Positions 38,534 through 49,709 of a DNA stretch of 64,000 bases are shown one piece after another. The stretch is from Terricaulis sp. (GTDB lineage Bacteria > Pseudomonadota > Alphaproteobacteria > Caulobacterales > Aquidulcibacteraceae). The notes beneath the pieces are model-generated. The model saw nothing but the letters and a program-made list of their open reading frames with translations, did not search any database and was not told where the DNA came from. A program made the translations under genes and the position numbers. The DNA is taken from assembly GCA_024707365.1 (NCBI GenBank), contig JANPZV010000004.1, positions 186,001-250,000 on the forward strand, in the 5' to 3' direction. The stretch's first letter is position 1. Each line of letters opens with the position of its first letter.

Positions 38534-40111
38534 TTATGGGGCGGTTTGTTGCGGCAATGTATAGTCCACCACCGCGCCGGGCCCGAGCGGCAGATCGAGA
38601 TAGACCCACGCGAAGGTCAGCGCGATGCCGGTGATGAGGATCCAGATCGAATAGGGGATCATCGTCGCCGTCAGGCTGCCGAGGCCGAAATCCTTATTCC
38701 AACGCTGCGCGAAGGTGAGGATCAGCGGGAAATACACCATCAGCGGCGTGATGATGTTGGTGGCCCCATCGCCGACGCGATAGGCGGCCGTGGTCATTTC
38801 CGGGCTGACATTCAGCAGCATCATCATCGGCACCAGCACCGGCGCCATCAGCGCCCATTTGGCGCTGGCCGAACCGACGAACAGATTGATCAGCGCCGTC
38901 AGCGCGACGATCAGCACCAAGAGCACCGGCAGCGGCAGGTTGGAGCTGGCGATCGCGTCCGCGCCCTGCACCGCGAAGATGAGGCCGAGATTGGACCAGT
39001 TGAACATCGCCACGAAGTGCGCCGCCGCGAAGGCGAGCACGAGATAATAGGCCATGTCGCCCATCGAGGCCGACATCATCTTCACCGCGTCGCGGTGATT
39101 GTTCACGGTTTTCGCTGCGGCCCCGTAGGCCCAGCCGGCCGCGAGGAAGAGAATGAAAAAGCCCGCCACCAGCGATTGATAGAACGGCGTCAGCCGCGCT
39201 TCGGGATTGGGCGCATCTTCGTTGATCAGCGGCGTGCCCGGCCCGACGGTGAAGAACACCCAAAGCGCCACCACCGCAAGGCACGCAAGCCCCGCCCAGG
39301 CGAGGCCCTTCTTTTGCTCCGCCGTCAGCGGCGCATCGCTATCGCCCACCTTGGCGTGGTCATCTTCGCCAGGCGTCCATTTGCCGAGGCGCTTCTCGAT
39401 GATCTGATCGGTGACGAACCAGATCACGGGCAGAAACACAAACAGCATTACAGCGATGAAAAACCAATTGCCGGCGATATTGGCCTGCCAAGTGGGATCG
39501 ACGGTTTCCGCCGCCGCTTGCGTGATGCCAAACAGCAGCGCGTCGAGTTGGCCCGGCAGCAGATTGGCCGAGAAGCCCCCCGATACGCCGGCGAATGCGG
39601 CGGCGATGCCCGCGATTGGATGGCGCCCGGCTGACGCGTAAAGCACGCCCGCAAGCGGGATCAGCACAACGTAGGCCGCATCGGCCGCGAGGTTGCCCAT
39701 CATCGCCACGAACGCGACAGCCGGCGTCAGCAGAAATTTCGGCGCGTTGCGCACGCCCGCGCGCATCGCGGTGGCGAACAGGCCCGAGCGCTCGGCCACG
39801 CCCGCGCCCAGCATCACCACCAGCACATAGCCGAGCGGATGAAAGTGCGTGAACGTCTGCGGCATCTCCACCCAGAGGCGGCGGATATTGTCGGCCGAAA
39901 GCAGGCTGACGGCGCTGATGACGATCGGATTGCCCGCTTCGTCGGTTTGCGTGGGGTGGGGGGCGGAATAATTCAGCGCGGCGGCGGCGACGCTGAACAC
40001 GATCAGGAAGCCGATCAGGTAGAGAAAGATGAAAACAGGATCGGGCAGCTTGTTGCCCGTACGCTCGACCCAGCCGAGAAAACCTTTCTGCGAAGCGCCT
40101 GCTTCCGCCAT
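38534..40111 (-). CDS. AbgT family transporter
   Basis: GNKLPDPVFIFLYLIGFLIVFS..FTHFHPLGYVLVVMLGAGVAERSGLFATAMR; MGDMAYYLVLAFAAAHFVAMF. Confidence 0.93.
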   Translation of the reverse strand: MAEAGASQKGFLGWVERTGNKLPDPVFIFLYLIGFLIVFSVAAAALNYSAPHPTQTDEAGNPIVISAVSLLSADNIRRLWVEMPQTFTHFHPLGYVLVVMLGAGVAERSGLFATAMRAGVRNAPKFLLTPAVAFVAMMGNLAADAAYVVLIPLAGVLYASAGRHPIAGIAAAFAGVSGGFSANLLPGQLDALLFGITQAAAETVDPTWQANIAGNWFFIAVMLFVFLPVIWFVTDQIIEKRLGKWTPGEDDHAKVGDSDAPLTAEQKKGLAWAGLACLAVVALWVFFTVGPGTPLINEDAPNPEARLTPFYQSLVAGFFILFLAAGWAYGAAAKTVNNHRDAVKMMSASMGDMAYYLVLAFAAAHFVAMFNWSNLGLIFAVQGADAIASSNLPLPVLLVLIVALTALINLFVGSASAKWALMAPVLVPMMMLLNVSPEMTTAAYRVGDGATNIITPLMVYFPLILTFAQRWNKDFGLGSLTATMIPYSIWILITGIALTFAWVYLDLPLGPGAVVDYTLPQQTAP

Positions 40112-40259
40112 GCCATCCCTCCTGCAACCAGCGCACGCGCCGGATTCAACCCTTGCTTCAGGAAATGACGGCAAATCGCCGGCAAGGCAACCCGATAACG
40201 TGCGCGTTGTTGCCAACGCCCGTCTGCGCGCCCTAAGCCTAGCCCGTGGGGGCGAGCAT

Positions 40260-41633
40260 ATGGGGCAAAATCAATCAGGGCCGATCGCCATCGTGACGGT
40301 GCACGGCACCGGCGACACCGCCGCCGCTGACGCGGGCGATAAATGGTTCCAGCAAGGGGCGGCGTTCAGCGAAGCGCTGCGCGCGCGCCTGGCGCAAGAG
40401 GGCTTTGCCGCCGACATCAAGCCTCATTTATGGACCGGCGCCAACAGCGCCTGGGATCGCGAACAGGCGGCCAACGGCCTCGCGGCGCGCATCCGCAAGC
40501 TCTACAAGCACTATGACACCATCCATGTGATCGGCCACAGCCACGGCGGCAATGTCGCCAATGATGCGGCGGTGCTGCTCAAATGGGGCTTGCGCAAGGA
40601 CGCCAAGAAAGAGCGGTTCGACAGCCTCACCACCGTGGGCACGCCGTTTTTCAATGTCCGCACCGGCTGGCTGCAAATGCTGGCGGGGATTCTTTTTCTG
40701 ATCATCGCCTGGGGCAGCGCGATTGTCTTTCCGTTCCTGAGTTTGCTGTTGCTGGTGCTGGTGGTGAATGGGGAGTTCATGGAAGGCAGCTCCCACGCCA
40801 TGCAGCTGATCGTGTTTGGCGTCTATTTTTTCACCGTGGGGCCGGCGGTTTTGTTCATGCTGCGGATGTCGCGCCAGGGCGTGCGGCGCATTCTCCGGCC
40901 TCGGCGCGGCGCGCATACGAAAACTTCGATCTTCAGCATCTGGCACGAGAACGATGAGGCGATCGCCTTTCTGCAGCGCGTGGAGGAATTGAAGCTTGAG
41001 CCGTTCGCGCGGGGCGCGTTGTTTCGCGGCTCGCGCGGGGCGGGAGTGGCGATCGGGGTGCTTGCGGTGCTGGTGTTCGCGCTGGCGCATCCGGTGCTTT
41101 ACAGTTTCGGCCTGCTCGATCTGTTTGATTTCAACACCTCCTCGGCGGATGAGGACGTGGGCACCAACATCGCCGCGGTGGCGATGTTAAGCTGGCTGTT
41201 CGCGCCCGCGATCTTTGCTGTGGTTTATCTGCTTTATCGCTTTTTGATTGGCGGAGCTCAGGAGATCGCCGCGCGCGGGACGTTGAACCGATCTGTGGGC
41301 GGGGTGCTGCGCGGTATAGCGATGGGGCGCGATGGCGATCAGGTGCTGTGCAATGTCGGCCCGCGCTCGCACACCCATCGCACCGAGGATTTGATCTTGA
41401 GCGGCGACTGCGCGGCGCGCATGCAGCAGAACGCCAATGGCGCGGCGGGCGCGCTGATCGATAAATATCGCTGGGCGCTGTTCTCGGTTGGCGGCGATGC
41501 CAGCGCCTCGCTCACCTCGCTGACGACCGATGCGATGACCTGGGACAGCCTCATCCACACCACCTATTTCGAGCAGCCCGAAGTGGTGGAGGCGATCGCC
41601 GCGCACATCGCCGCTCAGGCGCGCGCGGTTTAG
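40260..41633 (+). CDS. alpha/beta-hydrolase-like membrane protein
   Basis: [35 protein letters not shown] (GxSxG-like); hydrophobic segments. Confidence 0.7.
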   Translation: MGQNQSGPIAIVTVHGTGDTAAADAGDKWFQQGAAFSEALRARLAQEGFAADIKPHLWTGANSAWDREQAANGLAARIRKLYKHYDTIHVIGHSHGGNVANDAAVLLKWGLRKDAKKERFDSLTTVGTPFFNVRTGWLQMLAGILFLIIAWGSAIVFPFLSLLLLVLVVNGEFMEGSSHAMQLIVFGVYFFTVGPAVLFMLRMSRQGVRRILRPRRGAHTKTSIFSIWHENDEAIAFLQRVEELKLEPFARGALFRGSRGAGVAIGVLAVLVFALAHPVLYSFGLLDLFDFNTSSADEDVGTNIAAVAMLSWLFAPAIFAVVYLLYRFLIGGAQEIAARGTLNRSVGGVLRGIAMGRDGDQVLCNVGPRSHTHRTEDLILSGDCAARMQQNANGAAGALIDKYRWALFSVGGDASASLTSLTTDAMTWDSLIHTTYFEQPEVVEAIAAHIAAQARAV

Positions 41634-42724
41634 CGTCCCGTCTGCCCGCGATGGCGCAGTTTCGCGTCCGCCAGCACGCAGGCCAGCATCGCCTCAGCCA
41701 CCGGCGCTGCGCGGATGCCCACGCATGGATCGTGGCGGCCCTTGGTGGAGACGTCCACGTTCTGGCCGTTCTTATCGACGCTCTGGCGCGGGGTGAGGAT
41801 CGAGGAGGTGGGCTTCACTGCAAAGCGCGCCACGATCGGCTGGCCGGTGGAAATCCCGCCCAGCACGCCGCCCGCATGATTGGATGAGAAATCCGGCTTG
41901 CCATCCGCGCCCGCGCGCATCTCGTCGGCGTTCTCAACGCCGGTGAGCGCGGCTGAAGCGAAGCCCGCGCCGATCTCGACGCCCTTCACCGCATTGATGC
42001 TCATCAGTGCGGCGGCGATCTCGGCGTCGATCTTGCCGTAGATGGGCGCGCCCCAGCCGGCGGGAACGCCGCTTGCCTCCACCTCAAGGATGGCGCCCAC
42101 CGATGAGCCGGCCTTGCGCGTCTCATCCAGCAGCTTTTCCCACAGCGGCGCGGTTTGCGCGTCCGGGCACCAGAAGGGGTTGTTCTCCGTCTCGGCCCAG
42201 TTCCAGCGGCTGCGGTCAATCTTCACGTCGCCGATCTGGATCAGCGCCGCGCGGATGGTGATCGCCTCGCCCAGCACTTTGCGCGCCACCGCGCCGGCGG
42301 CCACGCGCGCGGCGGTTTCGCGCGCCGAGCTTCTGCCCCCGCCACGATAATCGCGGACGCCATATTTGGCGTCGTAAGCGTAATCGGCGTGGCCGGGGCG
42401 GTAGAGGTCGCGGATCTCGCCATAATCCTTGCTGCGCTGATCCACGTTCTCGATCAGCAGCGAAATCGGCGCGCCGGTGGTGACTGGCCCGCCGGTGCGA
42501 TCATCCTCGAATACGCCCGAGAGGATCTTCACCGCGTCCGGCTCGCGCCGCTGGGTGACGAACCGGCTGCCGCCAGGGGCGCGCCGGTCCAGCCAGTGCT
42601 GGATCTCCTCAACCGTGAGGCCGAGCCCAGGAGGGCACCCGTCCACCACGCAGCCCAGCGCCGGCCCATGGCTCTCGCCCCAGGTGGTGACGCGGAAAAG
42701 GTGGCCGAACGTGTTGTGGGACAT
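41630..42724 (-). CDS. aroC: chorismate synthase
   Basis: [57 protein letters not shown]. Confidence 0.97.
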   Translation of the reverse strand: MSHNTFGHLFRVTTWGESHGPALGCVVDGCPPGLGLTVEEIQHWLDRRAPGGSRFVTQRREPDAVKILSGVFEDDRTGGPVTTGAPISLLIENVDQRSKDYGEIRDLYRPGHADYAYDAKYGVRDYRGGGRSSARETAARVAAGAVARKVLGEAITIRAALIQIGDVKIDRSRWNWAETENNPFWCPDAQTAPLWEKLLDETRKAGSSVGAILEVEASGVPAGWGAPIYGKIDAEIAAALMSINAVKGVEIGAGFASAALTGVENADEMRAGADGKPDFSSNHAGGVLGGISTGQPIVARFAVKPTSSILTPRQSVDKNGQNVDVSTKGRHDPCVGIRAAPVAEAMLACVLADAKLRHRGQTGR

Positions 42725-42773
42725 GGGCGCTCATTCGCCTATATCGGGTGCAAGCACAACAGGAGCAGTAAAC

Positions 42774-43437
42774 GTGGCGGGCGACGATCTCATCCCTCCA
42801 TCGCCGACCTACGATCCAGCCGGCCAGCCCCCGGCGGACGATGCGGCGCTGTTCGCCGAGAGCGAGCCGTTCGCGCTGTTTGAGCGCTGGCTCACCGAGG
42901 CCAAGGCCAAGGAGCCGAACGATCCCAACGCCATGGCGCTCGCCACCGCCGATGCGGAAGGTTTCCCCGACGTGCGCATGGTGCTGCTCAAGGGGCTTGA
43001 TCGTGGTTTTGTGTTTTACACCAATACCGAGAGCGCCAAGGGCCGCCAGTTGGAGGCCAACGCCCGCGCGGCCATCGTTCTGCACTGGAAAAGCCTGCGC
43101 CGCCAAGTTCGCGCGCGTGGGCTGATCGAGCCGGTTTCGGCCGAGGAGGCGGACGCCTATTTCCAAACCCGCGATCGGGGCGCGCGCATCGGCGCCTGGG
43201 CGAGCGCCCAATCGCACCCGCTGGAAAATCGCCTCGCGCTTGAAAAGCGCATTGCCGAATTTGTCGCCAAGTTCGGGCTTGGCGATGTGCCGCGGCCGCC
43301 GCATTGGCGCGGCTATCGGCTGTCGCCGCTGACGATCGAAGTTTTGGCGCGACCGGCCCTTTCGGCTGCATGATCGGCTGGTGTTCAAGCGCGGCGCGCC
43401 CGGTGAGCCTTGGCGCAAGGCGCGGCTCTATCCCTGA
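42774..43437 (+). CDS. pdxH: pyridoxamine 5'-phosphate oxidase, frameshifted near 43340
   Basis: [66 protein letters not shown]-terminus [27 protein letters not shown] in another frame. Confidence 0.92.
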
Positions 43438-43520
43438 CCGTGGGGCAGCCGACCATTCTGGTTTGCTCGCCGGCGCCGTATGCGCTTTAATCCCCGAAAA
43501 TCAATTGGGAGGCGTTTACG

Positions 43521-45180
43521 ATGCTCGGGCTCATGCAGGATTGGCCGCTGACGGTCGATAAAATTCTCGACCATGCGCGGATCAATTTCCCACGCCGCGA
43601 GATCGTCACCCGCTCAATCGAAGACGGCTCGCTTTCGCGGACAACATATTACAACGTGTGGCGGCGCGCCCAGCAGGTCACCAACGCATTGCAGGAGCGC
43701 GGCATCGGGCTCGGCGATCGCGTGGCCACGCTTGCCTGGAACACCGAGCGGCACATGGAGGTCTGGTACGGCGCCATGGGCATGGGCGCTGTGCTGCATA
43801 CGCTGAACCCGCGCCTTTTCCCCGAACAGATCGCCTGGATCGCCAATCACGCCGAAGACAAAGCGATTTTCTTCGATCTCACCTTCACCCCGATCATCGC
43901 CGCGATCGCCTCAAAGCTGCCGAACGTCAAATTCTTCGTGGCGCTGACAGATCGCGATCACCTGCCGCAGGCTGATATTCCAAACCTTATCGCCTATGAG
44001 GATTTCATCGAAGGCCACGCCCCGGACGCAAAATGGGGCGGCTTCGATGAAAACACCGCCGCCGGGCTCTGCTACACCTCCGGCACCACGGGCGAGCCCA
44101 AGGGCGTGCTCTATTCGCACCGCTCCAACGTGTTGCACGGCATGGCCGCCAACAGCGTCGATTGCTTCGGCGCGGGCGCGGCGGACGTGGTGCTGCCGGT
44201 GGTGCCGATGTTCCACGCCAATGCCTGGGCGATCGCGTTCGTTGCGCCCATGTGCGGCGCCAAGCTTGTCATGCCCGGCGCGAAGTTGGACGGGCAGAGC
44301 GTCTATGAATTGCTGGAGTCGGAGAAGGTCACATTCACTGCGGCGGTGCCGACGGTGTGGCTGATGCTGCTCAACTATATGCAGGAAAACAAGCTGAAGC
44401 TTTCCACGCTCAAGCGCGTCGCCATCGGCGGCTCGGCTGTGCCCGAACGCGTGCTGCGCGCGTTTGAGGAAGATTATGGCGTGGAAGTGATCCACGCCTG
44501 GGGCATGACGGAAATGAGCCCGATCGGCACGATCGGCAAGCTCTTGCCTGAGCATTACGCGATGGATCACGAAAGCCAGATCAAAGCCAAGCTCAAGCAG
44601 GGCCGGGCGCTGTTCACCGTCGAGATGAAAATTGTCGATGATGAGGGCGTGGAAAAGCCGCATGACGGCAAGGCCTTTGGGCGCCTCTTGGTGAAAGGCC
44701 CGGCCGTGGCGCGCGCGTATTTCAAAAACGCCGGCGCCAAGAACGAGAATGGCGAATGCTTGGAAGCGTGCGGCTTTTTCGATACCGGCGACGTCGCGAC
44801 GCTTGACGAGCTTGGCGTGATGCAAATCACCGACCGCGCCAAGGACGTGATCAAGTCCGGCGGCGAATGGATCAGCTTCGATCGACATCGAAAATATCGC
44901 GGTCGGCGCCGAAGGCGTGGCGAACGCGGCGGTGATTGGCGTCTATCATCCCAAATGGGATGAGCGCCCGCTGCTGATCATCGAGCCCAAGCCCGGCGCC
45001 AATCCGACGCGCGAGCAGCTTCTGAGCTTTCTTGAAGGCAAGATCGCCAAATGGTGGATGCCTGATGATGTCCAGTTCGTGGAGAAAATCCCGCTCGGCG
45101 CCACCGGCAAGATCAACAAGCTCACCCTGCGCGAGACGTTTAAGGCGTATAAGCTCCCCAGCACGCAGGCGGCGGAATAG
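43521..45180 (+). CDS. AMP-binding long-chain fatty-acid--CoA ligase, frameshifted near 44877
   Basis: [53 protein letters not shown] + [21 protein letters not shown]. Confidence 0.93.
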
Positions 45181-45191
45181 GCGCAACGAAA

Positions 45192-45219
45192 AACAGCGCC
45201 GGTTTGATCCGGCGCTGTT
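45192..45219 (+). terminator. Hairpin terminator candidate downstream of acyl-CoA ligase
   Basis: AACAGCGCCGG-TTTGAT-CCGGCGCTGTT perfect 11-bp stem 12 nt after the stop. Confidence 0.75.
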
Positions 45220-45325
45220 CCTGTGCCTTGGGTTCCCAATCTTGCGATCGTTCCGCCTTGGCATGGAGACAACGGGCGGGCGCACGGATCGTTCCGCGCT
45301 TGGCTGAAATTTTTTGCGTTCCGAC

Positions 45326-45331
45326 GCTTTA
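45326..45331 (-). repeat. TAAAGC terminus (repeat E, half copy) carrying the MBL gene stop codon
   Basis: Minus strand TAAAGCGTCGGAACGC; first 11 nt identical to repeat A left arm. Confidence 0.6.
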
Positions 45332-46228
45332 GGCCAGCCGGTATGTGCGCGCCACGCTGGGCGCGCCGTCGCAACGCACCCGCCCGCGCTTCACCAGCCG
45401 GATCATGTGCGCCAGCACCGAATGCGCGGCGGCCGGGTGCAGGCGCTTGTCCACCGCCGCATACATCACCGCCACCATGTCCGGGATGCGGGTATCGCCC
45501 GCTTCAAGCCGGGCGATAATCTGCGCCTCGCGCTCGAGCCGGTGGGCGATATAGGCGTCGATGAACGGGCGCGGCTGCAAAATCGGCGGGCCGTGCGTGG
45601 GCCAGAGCGTGGTGAAATCGCGGGCGCGCACTTTTTCGAGGCTGGCGAGGTAATCGTCCATATCGCCATCGGGCGGCGAGATCACGGTGGTGGACCAGCC
45701 CATGATGTGATCGCCGCTGAAGAGGGCGTTTTCCTCCAGCAGCGCAAAGGCGGTGTGGTTGGCGGTGTGGCCCGGCGTGGCGATGGCTTCGAGCGTCCAG
45801 CCGGGGCCGGAAAAGCGCGCGCCATCCGATGCGAATGCGTCAGGCTCAAAGCCAAGATCTTCATCCGCTTCCACGCGCAGATCGATATCGCTTTTCGCCA
45901 CCGCGATCGGCGAGGCGTAGACTTTCGCGCCCGTGCGCGCCGCCAGCGGATGCGCGGCCGGGCTGTGATCGGCGTGCCCATGCGTGACGAAGATATGCGT
46001 GACGCGCTCGCCTTCAAGCGCGCTGGAAAGCGCGTCCAGATGCGCGGGATCATCCGGGCCAGGATCAATCACCGCCACCTCGCCGCGGCCGATGATGTAA
46101 ACGCCGGTGCCGTGAAAGGTGAAGGGGCCCGGATTGTTGGCGAGCAGCCGGCGGATGAGCGGGCTCACCTGTTGCGGCGCGCCGTAGCTGAATTCCATCT
46201 CGCGCACGAAGGGGATGGGCTCCGCCAC
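45329..46228 (-). CDS. MBL fold metallo-hydrolase
   Basis: VIDPGPDDPAHLDALSSAL..THIFVTHGHADHSPAA..TPGHTANHTAFAL..SGDHIMGW. Confidence 0.92.
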   Translation of the reverse strand: MAEPIPFVREMEFSYGAPQQVSPLIRRLLANNPGPFTFHGTGVYIIGRGEVAVIDPGPDDPAHLDALSSALEGERVTHIFVTHGHADHSPAAHPLAARTGAKVYASPIAVAKSDIDLRVEADEDLGFEPDAFASDGARFSGPGWTLEAIATPGHTANHTAFALLEENALFSGDHIMGWSTTVISPPDGDMDDYLASLEKVRARDFTTLWPTHGPPILQPRPFIDAYIAHRLEREAQIIARLEAGDTRIPDMVAVMYAAVDKRLHPAAAHSVLAHMIRLVKRGRVRCDGAPSVARTYRLA

Positions 46229-46235
46229 GCTCGCG

Positions 46236-47192
46236 CCTCAGCTTTTTTATGAAATCGCGGAATGCGCGTGCGAGAATTCCGGCGGCGACGATCTTATCGG
46301 GGAGATTGAGATCAATCGGCGGGCCCATATCGGTTTTGTTGGCGTCCACGATTTGCAAGCCGCCATCCTTGCGGTCGCGCAGCACGTCAACGCCGCCCCA
46401 TTCAAGGCCGATATCGGCGCAGAAGGCGCTGATGCGGGCGATCTCATCGGCGGAGAACACCTCATCAGGCCGGCGCAGCAGCACTTCGACATTGGTGTTT
46501 TGAAAGCGCTTGGAGACGGGCCGGCGTTTCACAAACACCACGATCGGCTTGCCGCCCAGCGTGCAGGTGCGCAAATCCTCGACCATGGCAAGATCGGGCG
46601 TGCGGTTATCGATCACGCGCTGATACACGCGCCCCGGCGCGGCTGGCTGCGGGCATTTCACAATGCGCCCGTCATGTGCGGCGTTGATCTGCGATTTCTC
46701 CACGGCCTCGCCGACGAAGGCGCTGGGATCGATCGCCAAGCTTGCCCCGAAGGCCGCTTCGCTGGCGGCGGCGACGCGGGATTTGGAAATGTCCCAGCAG
46801 GCGAAATTGATCAGCTTGGCGCCGGGCTTGGTGTTTTGCGGCGCGCCGTTTGGCGAATAGGTGGCGTCCTCGAACTGCATCACCACGTCGGCTTGCGAAA
46901 TGTCCTTGGCGAGCACCGCTCCGGCGAGGTGGCTCACCGCGCGTATGAGATACCAGGGGCGTGCGCGCTCAGGCGTGAAATAGATGCTGAAACGCGGGCC
47001 GATCGGCTCGGCTGCGCGCCAGGAGAAGAAAAACCGAAACCAAGCCGTCACCTCGCCGATCACTTTCGGCGAATAGGGCACGCGCGCCCCGGTTTTGCGC
47101 ACGGTGAGGCCGGTTAAGCCAAACTCAAAATCACGCAGCCACACGCGGCCGGATGTTTGAAAGGCTCCAGGGGCGGGGCTCTGAACGCTCAA
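46236..47192 (-). CDS. ATP-grasp-like hypothetical protein; 3' frame probably disturbed
   Basis: PIVVFVKRRPVSKRFQNTNVEVLLRRPDEVFSADEI..GLEWGGVDVLRDRKDGGLQIVDANKTDMGPP; ORF then runs antisense-in-frame into the MBL gene. Confidence 0.6.
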
Positions 47193-47231
47193 CGCAATGC
47201 TCCGCGGCCCGCTGTTTGCATCGTGTGTACC

Positions 47232-47357
47232 ATGGCGCGCGCTTTCGACATCCTATTGTTTGCCCTGGAGCGTTTGCGCACAGTGTTAACGGCGCTTGCT
47301 CTCATTATTCTAATCAAGCTTGCGTTCGTTATGTTCCTACCGGCGCCGGCTGGTTAA
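47232..47357 (+). CDS. 41-aa putative small membrane protein
   Basis: MARAFDILLFALERLRTVLTALALIILIKLAFVMFLPAPAG*. Confidence 0.4.
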   Translation: MARAFDILLFALERLRTVLTALALIILIKLAFVMFLPAPAG

Positions 47358-47787
47358 GCCTTCGGCGCAAGTCCCTCAAGCGCTCCCCGTGCGCCGCTTA
47401 GGTCGTAGCCTGCCTCTTGGGCCTTGGCGATGATCTCATCTGGCCCGAGCCGCCCCTCCAGCGCCTGCGCCAACGCCCAAGCCGTAACCGAGCGCGTGCC
47501 GCTCCGGCAATAGGCCAGAACAGGTTCCGGCGCTTCGGCGAGCACCTGGGCCATGCGCTCAACCACGTTGGGGGGCGGGGGCATGCCGCTGGGCAATGCG
47601 TGGTATTGGAGGCCGTGCGCCGCCGCCGCCGCCGCGATCTCCGCGCCCGGCGTCTGATCGGGGCTTTCGCCCTCGGGGCGATTATTGATGATCGTCTTGA
47701 AACCGGCCGCCGCCGCGCGGGCGACGTCCTCTACGCTGATTTGGGGGAGACGGCGAAAGCCGGCGTGACGGGTTTGAACGTGCTCAT
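47354..47787 (-). CDS. TIGR01244 family (DUF442) sulfur transferase/phosphatase, frameshifted near 47744
   Basis: ISVEDVARAAAAGFKTIINNRPEGESPDQTPGAEIAAAAAAHGLQYHALPS..PVLAYCRSGTRSVTAWAL; N-term MSTFKPVTPAFAVSP in another frame. Confidence 0.87.
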
Positions 47788-47871
47788 GATCGCCTAAGTT
47801 GACACGGTCTTTCCAGGAAGCAAGGTTGCGCGCGCACTGCTTCGCCGCTTCGGCGCCATTGGGACGATGGG

Positions 47872-48800
47872 ATGATTGCTTTAGCCGTTCGGCGTTTGAT
47901 CGTCGCAATCCCCACGCTGCTCGCCATTATTGTCGCTGCGTTCCTGCTGATGAAGGCCGCTCCGGGCGGGCCCTTCACGCTGGAGCGGCAATTGCCGCCC
48001 GAGATCGAGCAGCGCCTGCAAGCCAAATTCGGCCTCGATAAGCCCGTGCACGAGCAATTGCTCGGCTATCTCGGCGGCCTCGCGCGCGGGGATTTGGGGC
48101 CCTCGATGGTCTATAAGGACAAAACCGTCGCTGACATTCTGGTGGAGGGCGCCCCACCAGCCTGCTGCTGGGGTTCAGCGCCATGGCGCTGGCGCTGTTC
48201 ATGGGCGGGGGCCTCGGCATCATCGCCGCGCTCAACCAGAACAAGGTGCAAGATTTCACGGTTATGGCGATTGCGATCGCCGGGGTGTGTTTGCCGCCCC
48301 TTGTCGTGGGCCCCATTCTGCAGCTGCTTTTGGGCATCCAGTTGGAACTCCTTCCCAGCAAGGGCCTGCACCGGGACCAATTTGGCCTCGTCTATCTCCT
48401 CATGCCCGTGTTCACGTTGGCGTTGCCGCTGATCGCGATTGTTTCGCGGCTGATGCGCGCCTCGATGATTGAGGCGTTGCGCTCGAACGCGATCCGCACC
48501 GCCCGCGCCAAGGGGCTGCCTGAAACGCAGGTGATCTTGCGCCATGCGCTGCCGATCGCGCTTTTGCCGGTGGTGTCCTATGTCGGGCCTGCGCTTGCGG
48601 GGGTGATGGCCGGCTCGTTCGTGATCGAGACCGTGTTCCAGCTGCCCGGCATCGGCAAGCAATTCGTGCTCGCGGCGACGCAGCGCGATTACACGCTCGT
48701 GATGGGCGTGGTGCTGATTTATTCGTTCCTCATCATCCTGCTCAACCTCGCCGCGGACCTGATGTACCGCTGGCTTGATCCAAGGGCGCGCACGGCATGA
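47872..48800 (+). CDS. oppB: peptide ABC transporter permease (OppB-like), frameshifted near 48154
   Basis: RRLIVAIPTLLAIIVAAFLLMKAAPGGPF..LARGDLGPSMVYKDKTVADIL + LPLIAIVSRLMRASMIEALRSNAIRTARAKGLPE. Confidence 0.92.
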
Positions 48801-49706
48801 CCGATGTTTTCTTAGACGACGCCCTGCCGCCGCAGGCGATCAAGGGCCGCTCCCTTTGGGAAGATGCGCGCCGGCGGCTGATGCGCAACCCGGCTGCGGT
48901 GGCGAGCCTTTATGTGGTGGCCATCCTTGTGCTGATCGCCGCCTTTGGCCCGTTCCTCTGGGTGCACAAGGTCGATGAGATTTTCCGCGACAGCGTCGGC
49001 ATCGCGCCCACCTGGGAAAATTGGCACATTCTCGGCACCGACACCGAAGGCCGCGACATGGGTGGCCCGGCTCATTTTTGGCTTGGGCATTTCCTTGCTC
49101 GTGGGCCTTGCCGCCACCGTGGTTGCGATCACCATCGGGGTCACGTTCGGCGCTATCGCCGGCTTCATTGGCGGCTATGTCGATGAAGCGATGATGCGCT
49201 TTGTGGACGTGCTTTACGCCATTCCGTTCGTGTTCTTCGTCATCGTGCTGATGACGGTGATCGATACGCCCGATCCGATGGTGAAGCTGCTCTGGATCTT
49301 CGCCGCGATTGGCGCGGTTGAATGGCTCACCATGGCGCGCATCGTGCGCGGGCAAACCATTTCATTGCGCAAGAAGGAATTTGTGGAGGCCGCGCGCGCG
49401 GCCGGGGCCAAGCCGCTCGAGATCGTGTTCCGGCATATCGTGCCGAACGTGCTCGGCCCGGTCGTGGTTTTCGCCACGCTCAATATTCCGGTGATCATCC
49501 TGGCGGAGAGCTTTCTGTCGTTCATCGGCCTTGGCGTGCAGGAGCCGCTGACATCGCTCGGCAGCCTGCTTTCGCGCGGCAAGGATCAGATGACGAATGC
49601 GCCCTGGATGCTGATTGCGCCGGCCGTTACGATGTTGATCGCGCTTTTGGCGCTCAATTTCCTGGGTGACGGCCTGCGCGACGCGCTCGATCCGAAGGAG
49701 AGATAA
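48797..49706 (+). CDS. oppC: peptide ABC transporter permease (OppC-like), frameshifted near 49059
   Basis: SLWEDARRRLMRNPAAVASLYVVAILVLIAAFGPFLW..HILGTDTEGRDM + ARLIFGLGISLLVGLAATVVAITIGVTFGAIAGFIGGYVDE. Confidence 0.92.
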
Positions 49707-49709
49707 GCC

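Noticed and set aside
38462-39634. 390-aa plus-strand ORF antisense to the AbgT gene
   Set aside because: H/R/Q-rich shadow frame; AbgT on the minus strand is intact.
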